Assembly (NCBI GenBank): GCA_017539565.1
Contig: JAFYCS010000077.1
Span: 38,543-102,542 of the forward strand
Origin: Lachnospiraceae bacterium
Lineage (GTDB): Bacteria; Bacillota; Clostridia; Lachnospirales; Lachnospiraceae
Direction of reading: 5' to 3'
DNA: 64,000 bases
The notes under the pieces are model-generated. The model searched no databases. It saw only the letters and a program-made list of their open reading frames with translations, and was not told the DNA's origin. The position numbers and the translations under genes were made by a program. Shown piece after piece: positions 16,267 to 24,568 of this stretch. How positions within the stretch are numbered: position 1 is the stretch's first letter; each line of letters opens with the position of its first letter.

Positions 16267-16343
16267 AACGGTATCACTCCTTAATAACAATTATTATAAA
16301 TGCTATCACAGCAGATGGTATAATTCAACAGGTTTAAAGCCGC

Positions 16344-18385
16344 TCAGTACGTCTTAAGCCTCTTATCCGCAGGCACATAATATGTGCTGCTCGCGTCTAT
16401 ATCATAGATCTCATAGAAGATATCAAACTGCGCAAGTATATAATCGATCCTGAGCTTCCCGGTAAGATGCTCATCTTCAAGCGCGCGGTCAATATCACTT
16501 TCAGCCACATAATGCGCCATATTTTCTGCCCAGCAGCGGAAGAAAAGATCGTAATCCGGATCTTCTTTTTTAGCAAGGAGATTCAGGCATACCTTCATTC
16601 CCAGCAGATCAGCAAAGGTTTCGTTCTCCACATCCCAGCCGGTCAGGTATTTTCCGTCGGCTATCTCCACATTGTCAAAGAAATCAGCTATCGCCCACGC
16701 ACGATTCCAGAGCTCTTCCTCCTCTTCCGTACTCAGCTGCATATCGTAATATCCCTGCTCATCATAATAAACCGCATCGGGTGTAAGGGTATGTGACATT
16801 TCATGCGCCATTATCGTGACAAGATGTGCCAGCTGCTCCTCATATGCTGCATCTTTACTGCATGCAGGATCAACCAAGGCCCCGTGCTAAGTACAAACAT
16901 ATTACTCTTGGGAAAATACCTTCCGTTCACCGTAAGCATATCAACCCCGAAAGGCTGCCGTTTATCATCTTCATACTGCGTCTGTGAATACGCAAAGCTT
17001 CTGTTAAGCGTAATAAGATCGATACAGTCTTCTATATAATTCCCGCCGGGATAAAAGCCGGGACAATCATTAACATGTCCGTTGGAACCCAGGAAATAAG
17101 TCATCCTGGCGATCTTTGCCTTTAACGATCTTCTGGAATTTTCTCCCATCCAGTCTGCTTCTCCCAGGATCGCCATGAGCTCGGTTTTTATCTCGTCTGC
17201 CAGGATCTCCGCGTTTTCATACATCCCTTCTTCCAGGTATCTGTTTCTGTATTCTTCAGCCAGGATATCACCTGCCATAGAGCTTAACAGCAGTCTTACC
17301 GAAGCCTCGTATTCCTCCCGGTCCCAGCCTGCATCTTCATAAAGAGACGGATATGCCGAAAAATCATACAGATCCATCGCCGCGCAAAAAAGATAATGAT
17401 CCCTGAGCATTTCCGTATTTTCCTTTGTATATAGCGTATTGAGCAAGCTGATCATTGCATCGGGAGCATATATATCCTCATACCTTGCCAAAGCATTTAA
17501 TCCGCGAAGTATATCAATAACCGGAACATTCAGCCCCGCTTTATCCAGATGATCCTGATCCCAATAATACCATTCAAAACTGCTTCCTTCCTCTTCAATC
17601 GGTTCTTCTTCAAGACTGTAGAACTTTTCTATAAGTTCCGAAACTTTCTTTGCATTATCCGTGATCTGCACTAAGCGGTCTTCCGGGTATCCCAGTTCTT
17701 TCCAATAGGCCAGGATAATTTCTTTCTTTTCCGGATCTTCATCCCCTTCTAAAAGCTCCTGCATGCGCGTTATCTGCTGAATATTGCTGAAAGGTTTAAA
17801 TATCGGCGTATTATATCCGTTTTCATCATTCTTAATAGAAAATCTGACAATATAATCAAAAACATCGTATCTTTCCTGAGCGTACAGATCATAGAGATCA
17901 TCAAGGCTTTTCGCATTGGCAATTGGTTTAAGATATTCACTTATAGTCTTTACACGTTCATCTATATCATCGGTGCGGATCGCTTCGCGGTATAATGATA
18001 TGATCTTTACAAGATCATCATCCTCAGGACGTTCTGATATATCCGTATTCTCCAGTATATCCCTGACTCTCTCCTGTATCAGTTCTTCTGTCTCCCCTGA
18101 GGCCGTCACGGATCCGGAACCGTTTCCTTCCTGTTCCTTAAGCCATTCTCCGTTTACGAATTCATCAAAATCGGCAATAGGCTTACCGTTATCATCTATC
18201 TTTGAAGGTGCCGGTTCCGGAATAGGTTCAGCTTCAACGGGAGCCTGTGTGGGCGCAGCCTCTGCTTCTGCTGCCGGCTGCTCATTCTGTCCCTTATCGG
18301 TGCATCCGCTCATGGGCAGGATCAGGGATACACTTAATGCACCTGCCATGATCCGTGTTAAAACGCGCACTGCCTTTACTTTCAT
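16344..18385 (-). pseudogene. M13 (neprilysin-like) metallopeptidase lipoprotein interrupted by a frameshift
   Basis: The first frame starts at 18385 (GAGGAG, 6 nt) with a lipoprotein signal ending LPMSGC and covers the M13 N-terminal domain (DFDEFVNGEWLKEQ). It reads YFPKSNMFVLSTG near 16890, then drifts into nonsense. The second frame continues exactly there: GALVDPACSKDAAYEEQ, then the zinc motif IMAHEMSHTL (HExxH) and the third-ligand motif ENETFADLLG. Joining the frames needs a one-base insertion in the ACGGGGCC stretch near 16878-16885, giving a normal M13 length of about 680 residues. It could be a recent inactivation, a sequencing error or recoding; the gene is otherwise intact. Confidence 0.8.
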
Positions 18386-18395
18386 AATAATCTCC

Positions 18396-19253
18396 TCACT
18401 GTGGTGCCGTCAGATCTATGATCACCAGCTCCGGCGGGTTATATAAACGCGGAACGACGGTAGATTCCCTTGCAAGTCCGCGGCTTACTATCATCGGTGT
18501 TTCCAGATCGTCATACATGCCTCCGGCACGCTTCGGGAACAGCCCCTGGTCCGGGGCAAACAATCCGTTCAGTATCCCCGGTATCCTCCACTGCCCACCG
18601 TGGGCGTGCCCTGACAGGATCAGGTCAAAACCGTATCTCTGATAGTCCTCGTACAATTCCGGTCTGTGGGAAAGGAGGAGCGTAAATGTATCATCCTCCG
18701 TCTCTTTCTTAAGCTCTGTCATCTGCTGCAGGAAAGTGCTGTATTCATCATCACTGTAAGCTGTCCTTACCATAAACAGGTCGGGATCATCCACGCCGCA
18801 GATCTTTATCTGCTGCGTACCCACTGTCAGTATCTGCGCTTCCCCGCGCAGACGCTTTATACCATAGGCCTCTATTTTATCCATCTTGGCCTTGTGTTCC
18901 TCAGCGCTGCACCAGCATTCGTGATTACCGGTCACGTAATAACAGGGATATTTATCCACGATCCCTGCCAGAAATTTATCCGTATTGTCATCCGGGCGTT
19001 CATCATCATAGATATCCCCGCCCAGAAGCACCACATCCGGCTTCTGTTCATATAACGCTTCCAGCAGGCGCTTCTGGTCCTTTCCGTAACGGCAGGAATG
19101 CAGGTCCGTCACCAGCGCTATCCTGATGCCTTCTTTAAATCTGTTATCTTCTATCGTGTAGTGCTTTATGCCCAGTCCGCAATATAAGCCCGGCAATATA
19201 AGTACTGCCAGGATGATCAGCACGATAAGTAAAACCTTTTTGCTCTTCTTCAC
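18396..19253 (-). CDS. Membrane-anchored metallophosphoesterase (YkuE-like)
   Basis: About 285 residues. A hydrophobic helix (KVLLIVLIILAVLILPGLYCG) anchors the protein. The calcineurin-like motifs follow: ALVTDLHSC, LLGGDIYDDE, VTGNHECW, LLSHRPE and LSGHAHGGQ. The frame can be extended to an ATG at 19289, but the GTG at 19251-19253 has AAGGA 8 nt upstream and gives a typical short cytoplasmic tail. Relatives hydrolyse phosphodiester bonds in lipids or nucleotides. It ends 10 bp before the M13 peptidase start, so both may share a message. Confidence 0.82.
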   Translation of the reverse strand: MKKSKKVLLIVLIILAVLILPGLYCGLGIKHYTIEDNRFKEGIRIALVTDLHSCRYGKDQKRLLEALYEQKPDVVLLGGDIYDDERPDDNTDKFLAGIVDKYPCYYVTGNHECWCSAEEHKAKMDKIEAYGIKRLRGEAQILTVGTQQIKICGVDDPDLFMVRTAYSDDEYSTFLQQMTELKKETEDDTFTLLLSHRPELYEDYQRYGFDLILSGHAHGGQWRIPGILNGLFAPDQGLFPKRAGGMYDDLETPMIVSRGLARESTVVPRLYNPPELVIIDLTAPQ

Positions 19254-19331
19254 GTCAATGATCCTTCTTAAACTCTTCCCCCGGTGCATGACACCGCTAT
19301 ATATTTTACCAAAAAACAGCCTTTTTAGCCA

Positions 19332-19361
19332 TTGTTTTTAGCTAAACAAATAGGTTATACT
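19332..19361 (+). promoter_or_regulatory. SigA-type promoter of the leucine-rich-repeat gene
   Basis: -35 TTGTTT (19332-19337) and -10 TTATAC/TATACT (19355-19361) with 17-18 bp spacing. It lies in the divergent gap with the metallophosphoesterase and points to the ATG at 19383. Confidence 0.55.
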
Positions 19362-19382
19362 CTTATGTGTCGGAGAACAGTC

Positions 19383-20168
19383 ATGAATGAAATAATACCT
19401 GCAAAACTTCATCTTGGGGATAAGACGCTCCTGTCTGATGTCATACCTGCCGGTACTGCCGGGATAGGCGACTGGGCGTATGCCCATTGCAGCTCGCTTA
19501 AATGGCTGGCCATGCCTGTTTCCGTTCAGGATATCGGAAAGGAAGTCTTCATCGGCTGCCCCGGCCTTAAGCATATCTTTGTCTATGATACCCCCGAATT
19601 TACCGCCGGCAGTCTGCCGGATGATAAAGATGCTCCGGTATACATGGCTTCCCGTCTGAACGCCCTTGCCATGCAGGAATTTAGTGATCCGCTTAAAGCC
19701 CTGATCTGCGGTGCCGGTAACCGGTCCCTTAACCGCTGGGATGAAGAATGCCTTAAGTACCTCTCCGTCCCCGATGAACACGGCTTTGATCCTTTTCTTG
19801 CAGGCGGTGAGGAAGACTACGGCGACCACGACGATCAGCTGAAGCAGCATATCCATGTACGCCGGCTTTGCAAAGCAAACATCATCTATACGCGCCTGCT
19901 TAGTAATATAACAGCCGGATTCCCCCTCTCCCCGGAAGCAGAGTCGGTATATCTTGCCCTGTTCCGTGAGAATCCTGCTGCCATAGCGCTGCTTGATGAG
20001 ATCGGTTCCCACTATACTCAGGCGGCAGATATATATGCAAAAGCAGGACTCCTGACTACAGAAGCCCTGCCCTCCATACTTTCCTCTCTTAAACCCGACC
20101 GCATCGAGATCCGTTCCGCCCTGATAGGGCGTGAACGTGACTCCGTATTAAGCAGTCTGGCGCTCTAG
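19383..20168 (+). CDS. Leucine-rich-repeat (BspA/LRR_5-type) cytoplasmic protein
   Basis: About 261 residues, one of only two plus-strand genes. Residues 20-70 carry short BspA-type repeats (GIGDWAYAHCSSLKWLAMP and DIGKEVFIGCPGLKHIFV), the pattern LRR_5 proteins use for binding partners. The rest is helical and holds an acidic loop (GGEEDYGDHDDQ). There is no signal peptide, unlike most BspA proteins, so an intracellular role is likely. The ATG at 19383 sits 7 nt behind GGAG; the upstream ATGs lack ribosome sites. Confidence 0.75.
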   Translation: MNEIIPAKLHLGDKTLLSDVIPAGTAGIGDWAYAHCSSLKWLAMPVSVQDIGKEVFIGCPGLKHIFVYDTPEFTAGSLPDDKDAPVYMASRLNALAMQEFSDPLKALICGAGNRSLNRWDEECLKYLSVPDEHGFDPFLAGGEEDYGDHDDQLKQHIHVRRLCKANIIYTRLLSNITAGFPLSPEAESVYLALFRENPAAIALLDEIGSHYTQAADIYAKAGLLTTEALPSILSSLKPDRIEIRSALIGRERDSVLSSLAL

Positions 20169-20181
20169 AAGCCTGTCATTT

Positions 20182-20865
20182 TCAGCCGCATAAGAATCCC
20201 GCGCAGGGAAATTTAAAAAGCTTTACTTTATTGCCAAACATATCTACTTCTTCTGCCACAGCTCTGCCGTTCCTTATCTCCTTCGCTGCATCTATAAGTT
20301 CCTCTATTATGGAGGGCTTAACGGGAAGGGTTCCGTGGGAAGGATAGATCTCATCAAAACGCTCTTTATATGTGAGAAGCTTCTGCATACTGGGAACGTA
20401 AGCATCTATATTCCTGAACTGTCCGAACATGAAGATATGTCCGTCCTGTAACGAATCTCCGGAAATCAGCACTCTGTTATTTATGTCAAGTATAGCGATG
20501 CTTCCCGGCGTATGTCCGGGAATGTCAATGATCTCAAGCACCCTCTCGCCAAGATCTATCGTATCACCTTCTTTAACCGGTACTACGGTTCCCTTACCGC
20601 CTGCAGCACGGTAATTCTCTTCCTCCGCAGGACTCATGTAAAAACTTTCAAATGCCCCGTTACCCGAAATATGATCGCGGTCCGCATGTGTATTGAGCAA
20701 TTCAAGTGGTTTGGATGTAAGCTGTTTTGCGATCTCTGCCGCGTCCGGGGTGTTCATGCCGCTGTCGATCATAAGAGCTTTCTGCGTACCTTCCAGCACA
20801 AAGAAACGTACCATACTGTCTTCTATACGCCAGCTGTGCTCATCGATCTGAATAATCTCTGCCAT
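20182..20865 (-). CDS. MBL-fold metal-dependent hydrolase
   Basis: A 227-residue metallo-beta-lactamase-fold enzyme. The metal ligands are in NTHADRDHISGN (HxHxDH-like), DIPGHTPGSI, LISGDSLQDG and a late YPSHGTLP. The Asp-His order and length fit glyoxalase-II-like or small general hydrolases. GGAGG supports the start. It is convergent with the leucine-rich-repeat gene and separated from it by 13 bp. Confidence 0.85.
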   Translation of the reverse strand: MAEIIQIDEHSWRIEDSMVRFFVLEGTQKALMIDSGMNTPDAAEIAKQLTSKPLELLNTHADRDHISGNGAFESFYMSPAEEENYRAAGGKGTVVPVKEGDTIDLGERVLEIIDIPGHTPGSIAILDINNRVLISGDSLQDGHIFMFGQFRNIDAYVPSMQKLLTYKERFDEIYPSHGTLPVKPSIIEELIDAAKEIRNGRAVAEEVDMFGNKVKLFKFPCAGFLCG

Positions 20866-20922
20866 AACACTACCTCCGTTTCATTGAGCCTTACATAACA
20901 TCCCCTGTATTTTAGCAGAAAT

Positions 20923-20962
20923 AAAGACCGGCTTCAAATCATAAATGATCAAGCCGGTCTTT
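20923..20962 (-). terminator. Terminator of the sigma/anti-sigma operon
   Basis: AAAGACCGGCTT and AAGCCGGTCTTT form a perfect 12-bp stem with a 16-nt loop that can itself pair. On the minus strand it ends in TTTATTT. It follows the anti-sigma stop codon by about 40 bp. Confidence 0.7.
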
Positions 20963-21003
20963 GCATGTAATAAACTATACTTTCAGACTTAATGTTTTAC
21001 CTG

Positions 21004-21720
21004 TCAGTCCTCTGATATGGTTGTATATGTTCCTACACATTCATTATCGGGACGCGTCACCGCTTCACCTTCAGTGGAGAGACCTGCAGCATCCAGCTCT
21101 ATATACTCTGCTCCCGGCTCGGGCTGGTCAAGCGAATAAGCACCATATGATCCGTCAGGGGTTATATTCTCAAAACCAAAATAGGTATAGGGATTTAAAG
21201 GATCCGCGATGTGTACTCTGAGGGTACCGTCTTCGTTTACCATATCGGTCACATCGTAGGAAAGATTCTTATAACTTAAGTTAAGTCTTCCGTCTGACGC
21301 CTTGATCTCACATCCGGTATTCCATACTTCCGCCAGTTCTTCTGCAGTCATCGCTACTTCGTTTCCGTCCTCATCAACGGTCACGCCGCCAAAGCCGTAT
21401 TCCTCTCCGTCCTCATCGGTCCAGCTGTAACCCATGCCGTCTTCGTCTACTTCCACTTCCGTCTTTTCCCCGTTCATCCACAGTTCAACCCTGGTACGTA
21501 TGCCTCCAAGGTCTGCGGCGTAACATACACCACCAACGCCCAGTGTAACGGCACATGCGGTAATTGCAGCGGCTATACGGCTAAAACCATGTAATGTGTT
21601 AGAATTCATTTTGTTTTCCTCCCTTTCGTCATTCAGGCGCGCCTCCAGGCGCTCCGAAAAGTCCTCGGAGAGATGCAGTGTGTTAAAGCTTCTTTTATAT
21701 TCTTTTTCGTTTTTATTCAT
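21004..21720 (-). CDS. Putative membrane anti-sigma factor
   Basis: A 238-residue protein cotranscribed with the ECF sigma gene, overlapping its 3' end by 8 bp. Residues 1-40 are a charged cytoplasmic segment (FNTLHLSEDFSERLEARLND) suited to sigma binding. One hydrophobic segment follows near residues 48-68 (IAAAITACAVTLGVGGVCYA), and the C-terminal 170 residues are acidic and extracellular. The topology fits anti-sigma factors of Firmicutes, with the outer domain as sensor, but there is no clear zinc motif. The signal it detects is unknown. Confidence 0.72.
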   Translation of the reverse strand: MNKNEKEYKRSFNTLHLSEDFSERLEARLNDEREENKMNSNTLHGFSRIAAAITACAVTLGVGGVCYAADLGGIRTRVELWMNGEKTEVEVDEDGMGYSWTDEDGEEYGFGGVTVDEDGNEVAMTAEELAEVWNTGCEIKASDGRLNLSYKNLSYDVTDMVNEDGTLRVHIADPLNPYTYFGFENITPDGSYGAYSLDQPEPGAEYIELDAAGLSTEGEAVTRPDNECVGTYTTISED

Positions 21721-22189
21721 TTTCCCATCCCTCCAGCTTGGCTTTCAGTATCTTGCGGCTGTTAAGCAGCCTGGTTTTTACTGTGTTTTCGGAGAGCTCC
21801 AGTATATCCGCGATCTCCCGCGTCTTGTATCCTTCATAGTAATAAAGGTGTACGACTATGCGGTACTTTTCCGGTAATCTCAGGACGGCATCCATCAAAC
21901 TTCTGTCAGACGGTTCTTCAAATATGAGGCTGTCCATATACTCTTCATAAGATGTCCTGTTCCTGTTCCAGAACGAACGGCACATGCTCTTTGCTGCGTT
22001 GACCGTGACCCTGAAAAGCCATGCTTTCAAATGTTCTTCCGACTCAAACTCCGTTTCGCTGCGGTAGAGTCTTATCAGGCCTTCCTGCACTGCATCTTCC
22101 GCATCCTCGCGCTGCCGGCATATGTTAAATGCCGCAGCGTATAAGCGGTCGCCGTATTTTCTGCAGATTTCCTTCAAATCCGTGGTCAT
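21713..22189 (-). CDS. ECF-type RNA polymerase sigma factor
   Basis: A 158-residue ECF sigma factor. Region 2 is visible in AAFNICRQREDAEDAVQEGL and HLKAWLFRVTVNAAKS. Region 4 is LRLPEKYRIVVHLYYYEGYK followed by the helix-turn-helix IADILELSENTVKTRLLNSR. AGGGAG precedes the start. It heads a two-gene unit with the anti-sigma factor and probably recognises its own promoter just upstream. Confidence 0.92.
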   Translation of the reverse strand: MTTDLKEICRKYGDRLYAAAFNICRQREDAEDAVQEGLIRLYRSETEFESEEHLKAWLFRVTVNAAKSMCRSFWNRNRTSYEEYMDSLIFEEPSDRSLMDAVLRLPEKYRIVVHLYYYEGYKTREIADILELSENTVKTRLLNSRKILKAKLEGWENE

Positions 22190-22220
22190 TGGTAAGCTCC
22201 CTAAAAGACGTCTTTGATAA

Positions 22221-22249
22221 TAATACTCCCGGGAGCGGGAAAAGGTTTT
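22221..22249 (-). promoter_or_regulatory. Candidate autoregulatory ECF promoter
   Basis: On the minus strand AAACCTT at about 22243-22249, a 16-bp spacer containing the palindrome CTCCCGGGAG (22226-22235), and GTATTA at 22221-22226. The AAC-type -35 and spacing resemble ECF promoters rather than SigA ones. Confidence 0.42.
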
Positions 22250-22276
22250 GTGAAAAGAGAAAAATTTTAAAAATCT

Positions 22277-23065
22277 TCAAAACATCATCTCATCCATGAT
22301 GGGGATATCATCCCGGATCATGCGTACGGGGAAAACTTTCATATCATCCAGGCGGAGGAACAAAGCCCCGCATTCCATGCCAAAACGGCACAGATAAGCG
22401 CAGCCTCCGTCTATGTCTATCATATTACCTACCGTGAAGGTTTCAAGCCTGTTGAAATCCTCCTCGGCACCGTAATCCCTCCTGGCTTTATGCACAGGGA
22501 CGTGTCCCGTGATAAAGGTATAGGGAAGATCTTTATATATATTATCGGCCCTTGTACTCCTGTCCTCGCGGAACATGGATTTCCACACAATGTCCCAGGC
22601 ATCGTCATATTCAAGTTCACTGCATCGTTTATTGACACATTTTTCAGTATAAAAGGAGTGTGTGAGGCAGAAATTCTTTCCGTTCACCTCTATGGTTTTT
22701 ACTACATATCTGTTATTCAGCCATGAGAATAATCTCTTCCTGCTTTTCGGTGTCAGATCCAGATATTTTTCGTATGTCTGGAGTCCGCCGTTCAAATATA
22801 TCCAGAGGTCCGTATCAATACCGCGGCACTCTTCCCCGCCAAACGGATCCACGGAATTGAGCATCATATGCTCATGATTTCCCAGAAGCAGATCCATGTT
22901 CTTATGACGTCGGATATACTCCAGTATCTTGATGCCATCGTTGCCCCTGTCTATAACATCACCGATGACATATAAAAAATCATCGTCCTTAAGATCTATA
23001 TCTTTTAATCCCTGCTTAAATATCCTGTACTGTCCATGCAGATCTGATACAACATAAGTCGCCAT
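22277..23065 (-). CDS. Serine/threonine-type metallophosphatase
   Basis: A 262-residue cytoplasmic PPP-family phosphatase. The metal motifs are VSDLHGQYRIF (GDxHG-like), VIGDVIDRGNDG (GDxxDRG), LLGNHEHMML (GNHE) and a C-terminal ITGHVPVH. This set is typical of bacterial PrpA/PrpB-like protein phosphatases or Ap4A hydrolases. GAGG lies before the start. It appears to be an isolated gene. Confidence 0.85.
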   Translation of the reverse strand: MATYVVSDLHGQYRIFKQGLKDIDLKDDDFLYVIGDVIDRGNDGIKILEYIRRHKNMDLLLGNHEHMMLNSVDPFGGEECRGIDTDLWIYLNGGLQTYEKYLDLTPKSRKRLFSWLNNRYVVKTIEVNGKNFCLTHSFYTEKCVNKRCSELEYDDAWDIVWKSMFREDRSTRADNIYKDLPYTFITGHVPVHKARRDYGAEEDFNRLETFTVGNMIDIDGGCAYLCRFGMECGALFLRLDDMKVFPVRMIRDDIPIMDEMMF

Positions 23066-23152
23066 TTTTCCTCAAGCTCCTCCCACATGGAGAGTTTATC
23101 AAAAAAGAATTCAAAAAAAAACACAATAAAAACCATATTTTTTCATGGTAAA

Positions 23153-24013
23153 TTATTGTTTGAGCATAAATTCAACAACACCGAAGAATTCCCGCACCAC
23201 ATAGTGGATGCCTACCGGCAGGAGTGTCGTGGCCGGCACCTTGCTGACATTTTTATATCCGGCGTTCTGTGCTATGCACATAGCCCTGTATTCATGAAAG
23301 CTGTTGGTTATTATACCTGTCGAAGCATGCGGATCGCCTATAATCTCCATGCTGTATTTCAGGTTCTCTATCGTACTCGTGGATCTGTCTTCAAGCAATA
23401 TGCGGCTGTCGTCTATACCGTACACCCCGGTCAGCTGGCGGCGGATACACTCTGCCTCGCTTATCAGCTCATCCGCGCCCTGTCCTCCGGAAGCTATCAG
23501 TACAGTATCCGGATTTGCTTTCATATACTCTGCGCCTTTTATGATACGTGCCCTTAAGGTGTTGGTGGGCTCATCTCCCTTAAGCCCGGCTCCCAGCACT
23601 ATAACATATTCCAGGCCATCGGGCGGCACTGCCGTCATCCCCTTTACTACCAGGCTCTCGATATAGAGAAAGAACACCAGTCCGGCTGCAAAGCATATCC
23701 TGTAGATCACGGTCAGAGCCTTAGGCACACGCAGGTGTACGCTCTCTTCCAGCCTGGCCTTCAGCATGATGATCCTGACTATACAGAAAGCAGCTATAAG
23801 CGGCCACAGCCAGACCCATGAAAGGCGTAATCCCGCATAGCTCACACAGACAAAAAAATACACCACCGACCAGATTGCGGCCGGTGTGTATACATAGACC
23901 ATCAACACATCAAAAAAAGTGTGTTTCTTAACTTTCTTAAGCAGCATATGCGCGGTGATCATGCCTGCGACAGCTATCACAAACGAAGCTGCCAGCATTA
24001 TTATCTTTATCAT
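23153..24013 (-). CDS. YdcF-like (DUF218/SanA) membrane protein
   Basis: A 286-residue protein with four hydrophobic segments in the first 130 residues and a C-terminal DUF218 domain. The domain shows EYVIVLGAGLKGDEPTNTLR, ASGGQGADELISEAECI, EDRSTSTIENL and ITNSFHEYRA. Relatives act in envelope biogenesis or bind S-adenosylmethionine; the chemistry is not settled. The 106-residue gene ends 24 bp upstream. Confidence 0.8.
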   Translation of the reverse strand: MIKIIMLAASFVIAVAGMITAHMLLKKVKKHTFFDVLMVYVYTPAAIWSVVYFFVCVSYAGLRLSWVWLWPLIAAFCIVRIIMLKARLEESVHLRVPKALTVIYRICFAAGLVFFLYIESLVVKGMTAVPPDGLEYVIVLGAGLKGDEPTNTLRARIIKGAEYMKANPDTVLIASGGQGADELISEAECIRRQLTGVYGIDDSRILLEDRSTSTIENLKYSMEIIGDPHASTGIITNSFHEYRAMCIAQNAGYKNVSKVPATTLLPVGIHYVVREFFGVVEFMLKQ

Positions 24014-24037
24014 AAGTATTGCTATCCTCAGTCTTAC

Positions 24038-24358
24038 TTATACTGCAAAAGCGGGGAACAACCAGATCAGGCGGTATGCAATGCGGCGTACCAGCTTGTC
24101 TCCGTTATCCTCAAGATCTACACCGTCAGAAACGCTCTTATAAAGGCTCTTAAAAGCTTTCTTACCTTTAAGAAAAGAAGGCACAAAACGGAAATTGTAA
24201 TATACATAAGCATGTGCGAATATCTCGCATGACAGCTGGCTTAAGCTCATTCCGCTGATCTTGCCATCCTCAGCGATTTCTTTTGCCATATCCCTGCAGT
24301 ATTTTCTGCTGTATAATTTCTTCTCCATAGGGATCTTCATTGTCTTCTTATCACTCAT
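24038..24358 (-). CDS. Hypothetical 106-residue protein
   Basis: A basic protein of no recognised family. It opens MSDKKTMKIPMEKKLYSRKY and contains an amphipathic helical centre (SLSQLSCEIFAHAYVYYNF) and a hydrophobic C-terminus (RLIWLFPAFAV). AGGAGG precedes the start. It is followed closely by the YdcF-like gene, so the two probably share a transcript. Its upstream region carries a perfect 11-bp inverted repeat and two ATGGTATC repeats that could be operators. Confidence 0.65.
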   Translation of the reverse strand: MSDKKTMKIPMEKKLYSRKYCRDMAKEIAEDGKISGMSLSQLSCEIFAHAYVYYNFRFVPSFLKGKKAFKSLYKSVSDGVDLEDNGDKLVRRIAYRLIWLFPAFAV

Positions 24359-24454
24359 TGCCGTATCCTCCTGTCAGGTTTTGTTCAACCTTGTGATCTT
24401 AGGATACCATCCGGGATCATTTGATACCATTTGATAAGCTTACAATCCGCTCCC

Positions 24455-24480
24455 CAAAACTTACATTTGTGTAAGTTTTG
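24455..24480. repeat. Perfect 11-bp inverted repeat, candidate operator
   Basis: CAAAACTTACA (24455-24465), TTTG spacer, TGTAAGTTTTG (24470-24480). There is no U-tract on the minus strand. It lies about 100 bp upstream of the 106-residue gene. Two direct ATGGTATC repeats (minus strand) lie between it and the start codon. Confidence 0.5.
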
Positions 24481-24512
24481 ATAAAAAGCCCGTGCTGCAG
24501 GCTCTTATCCCT

Positions 24513-24542
24513 AAAAAACACAGGGGGTACTGCCCCCTGTGT
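24513..24542 (-). terminator. Terminator of the response-regulator gene
   Basis: ACACAGGGGG-CAGTA-CCCCCTGTGT, a perfect 10-bp stem followed by six T on the minus strand, beginning about 27 bp after the stop codon. Confidence 0.9.
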
Positions 24543-24568
24543 CAATAAAACATAATGATGTATGCAGC

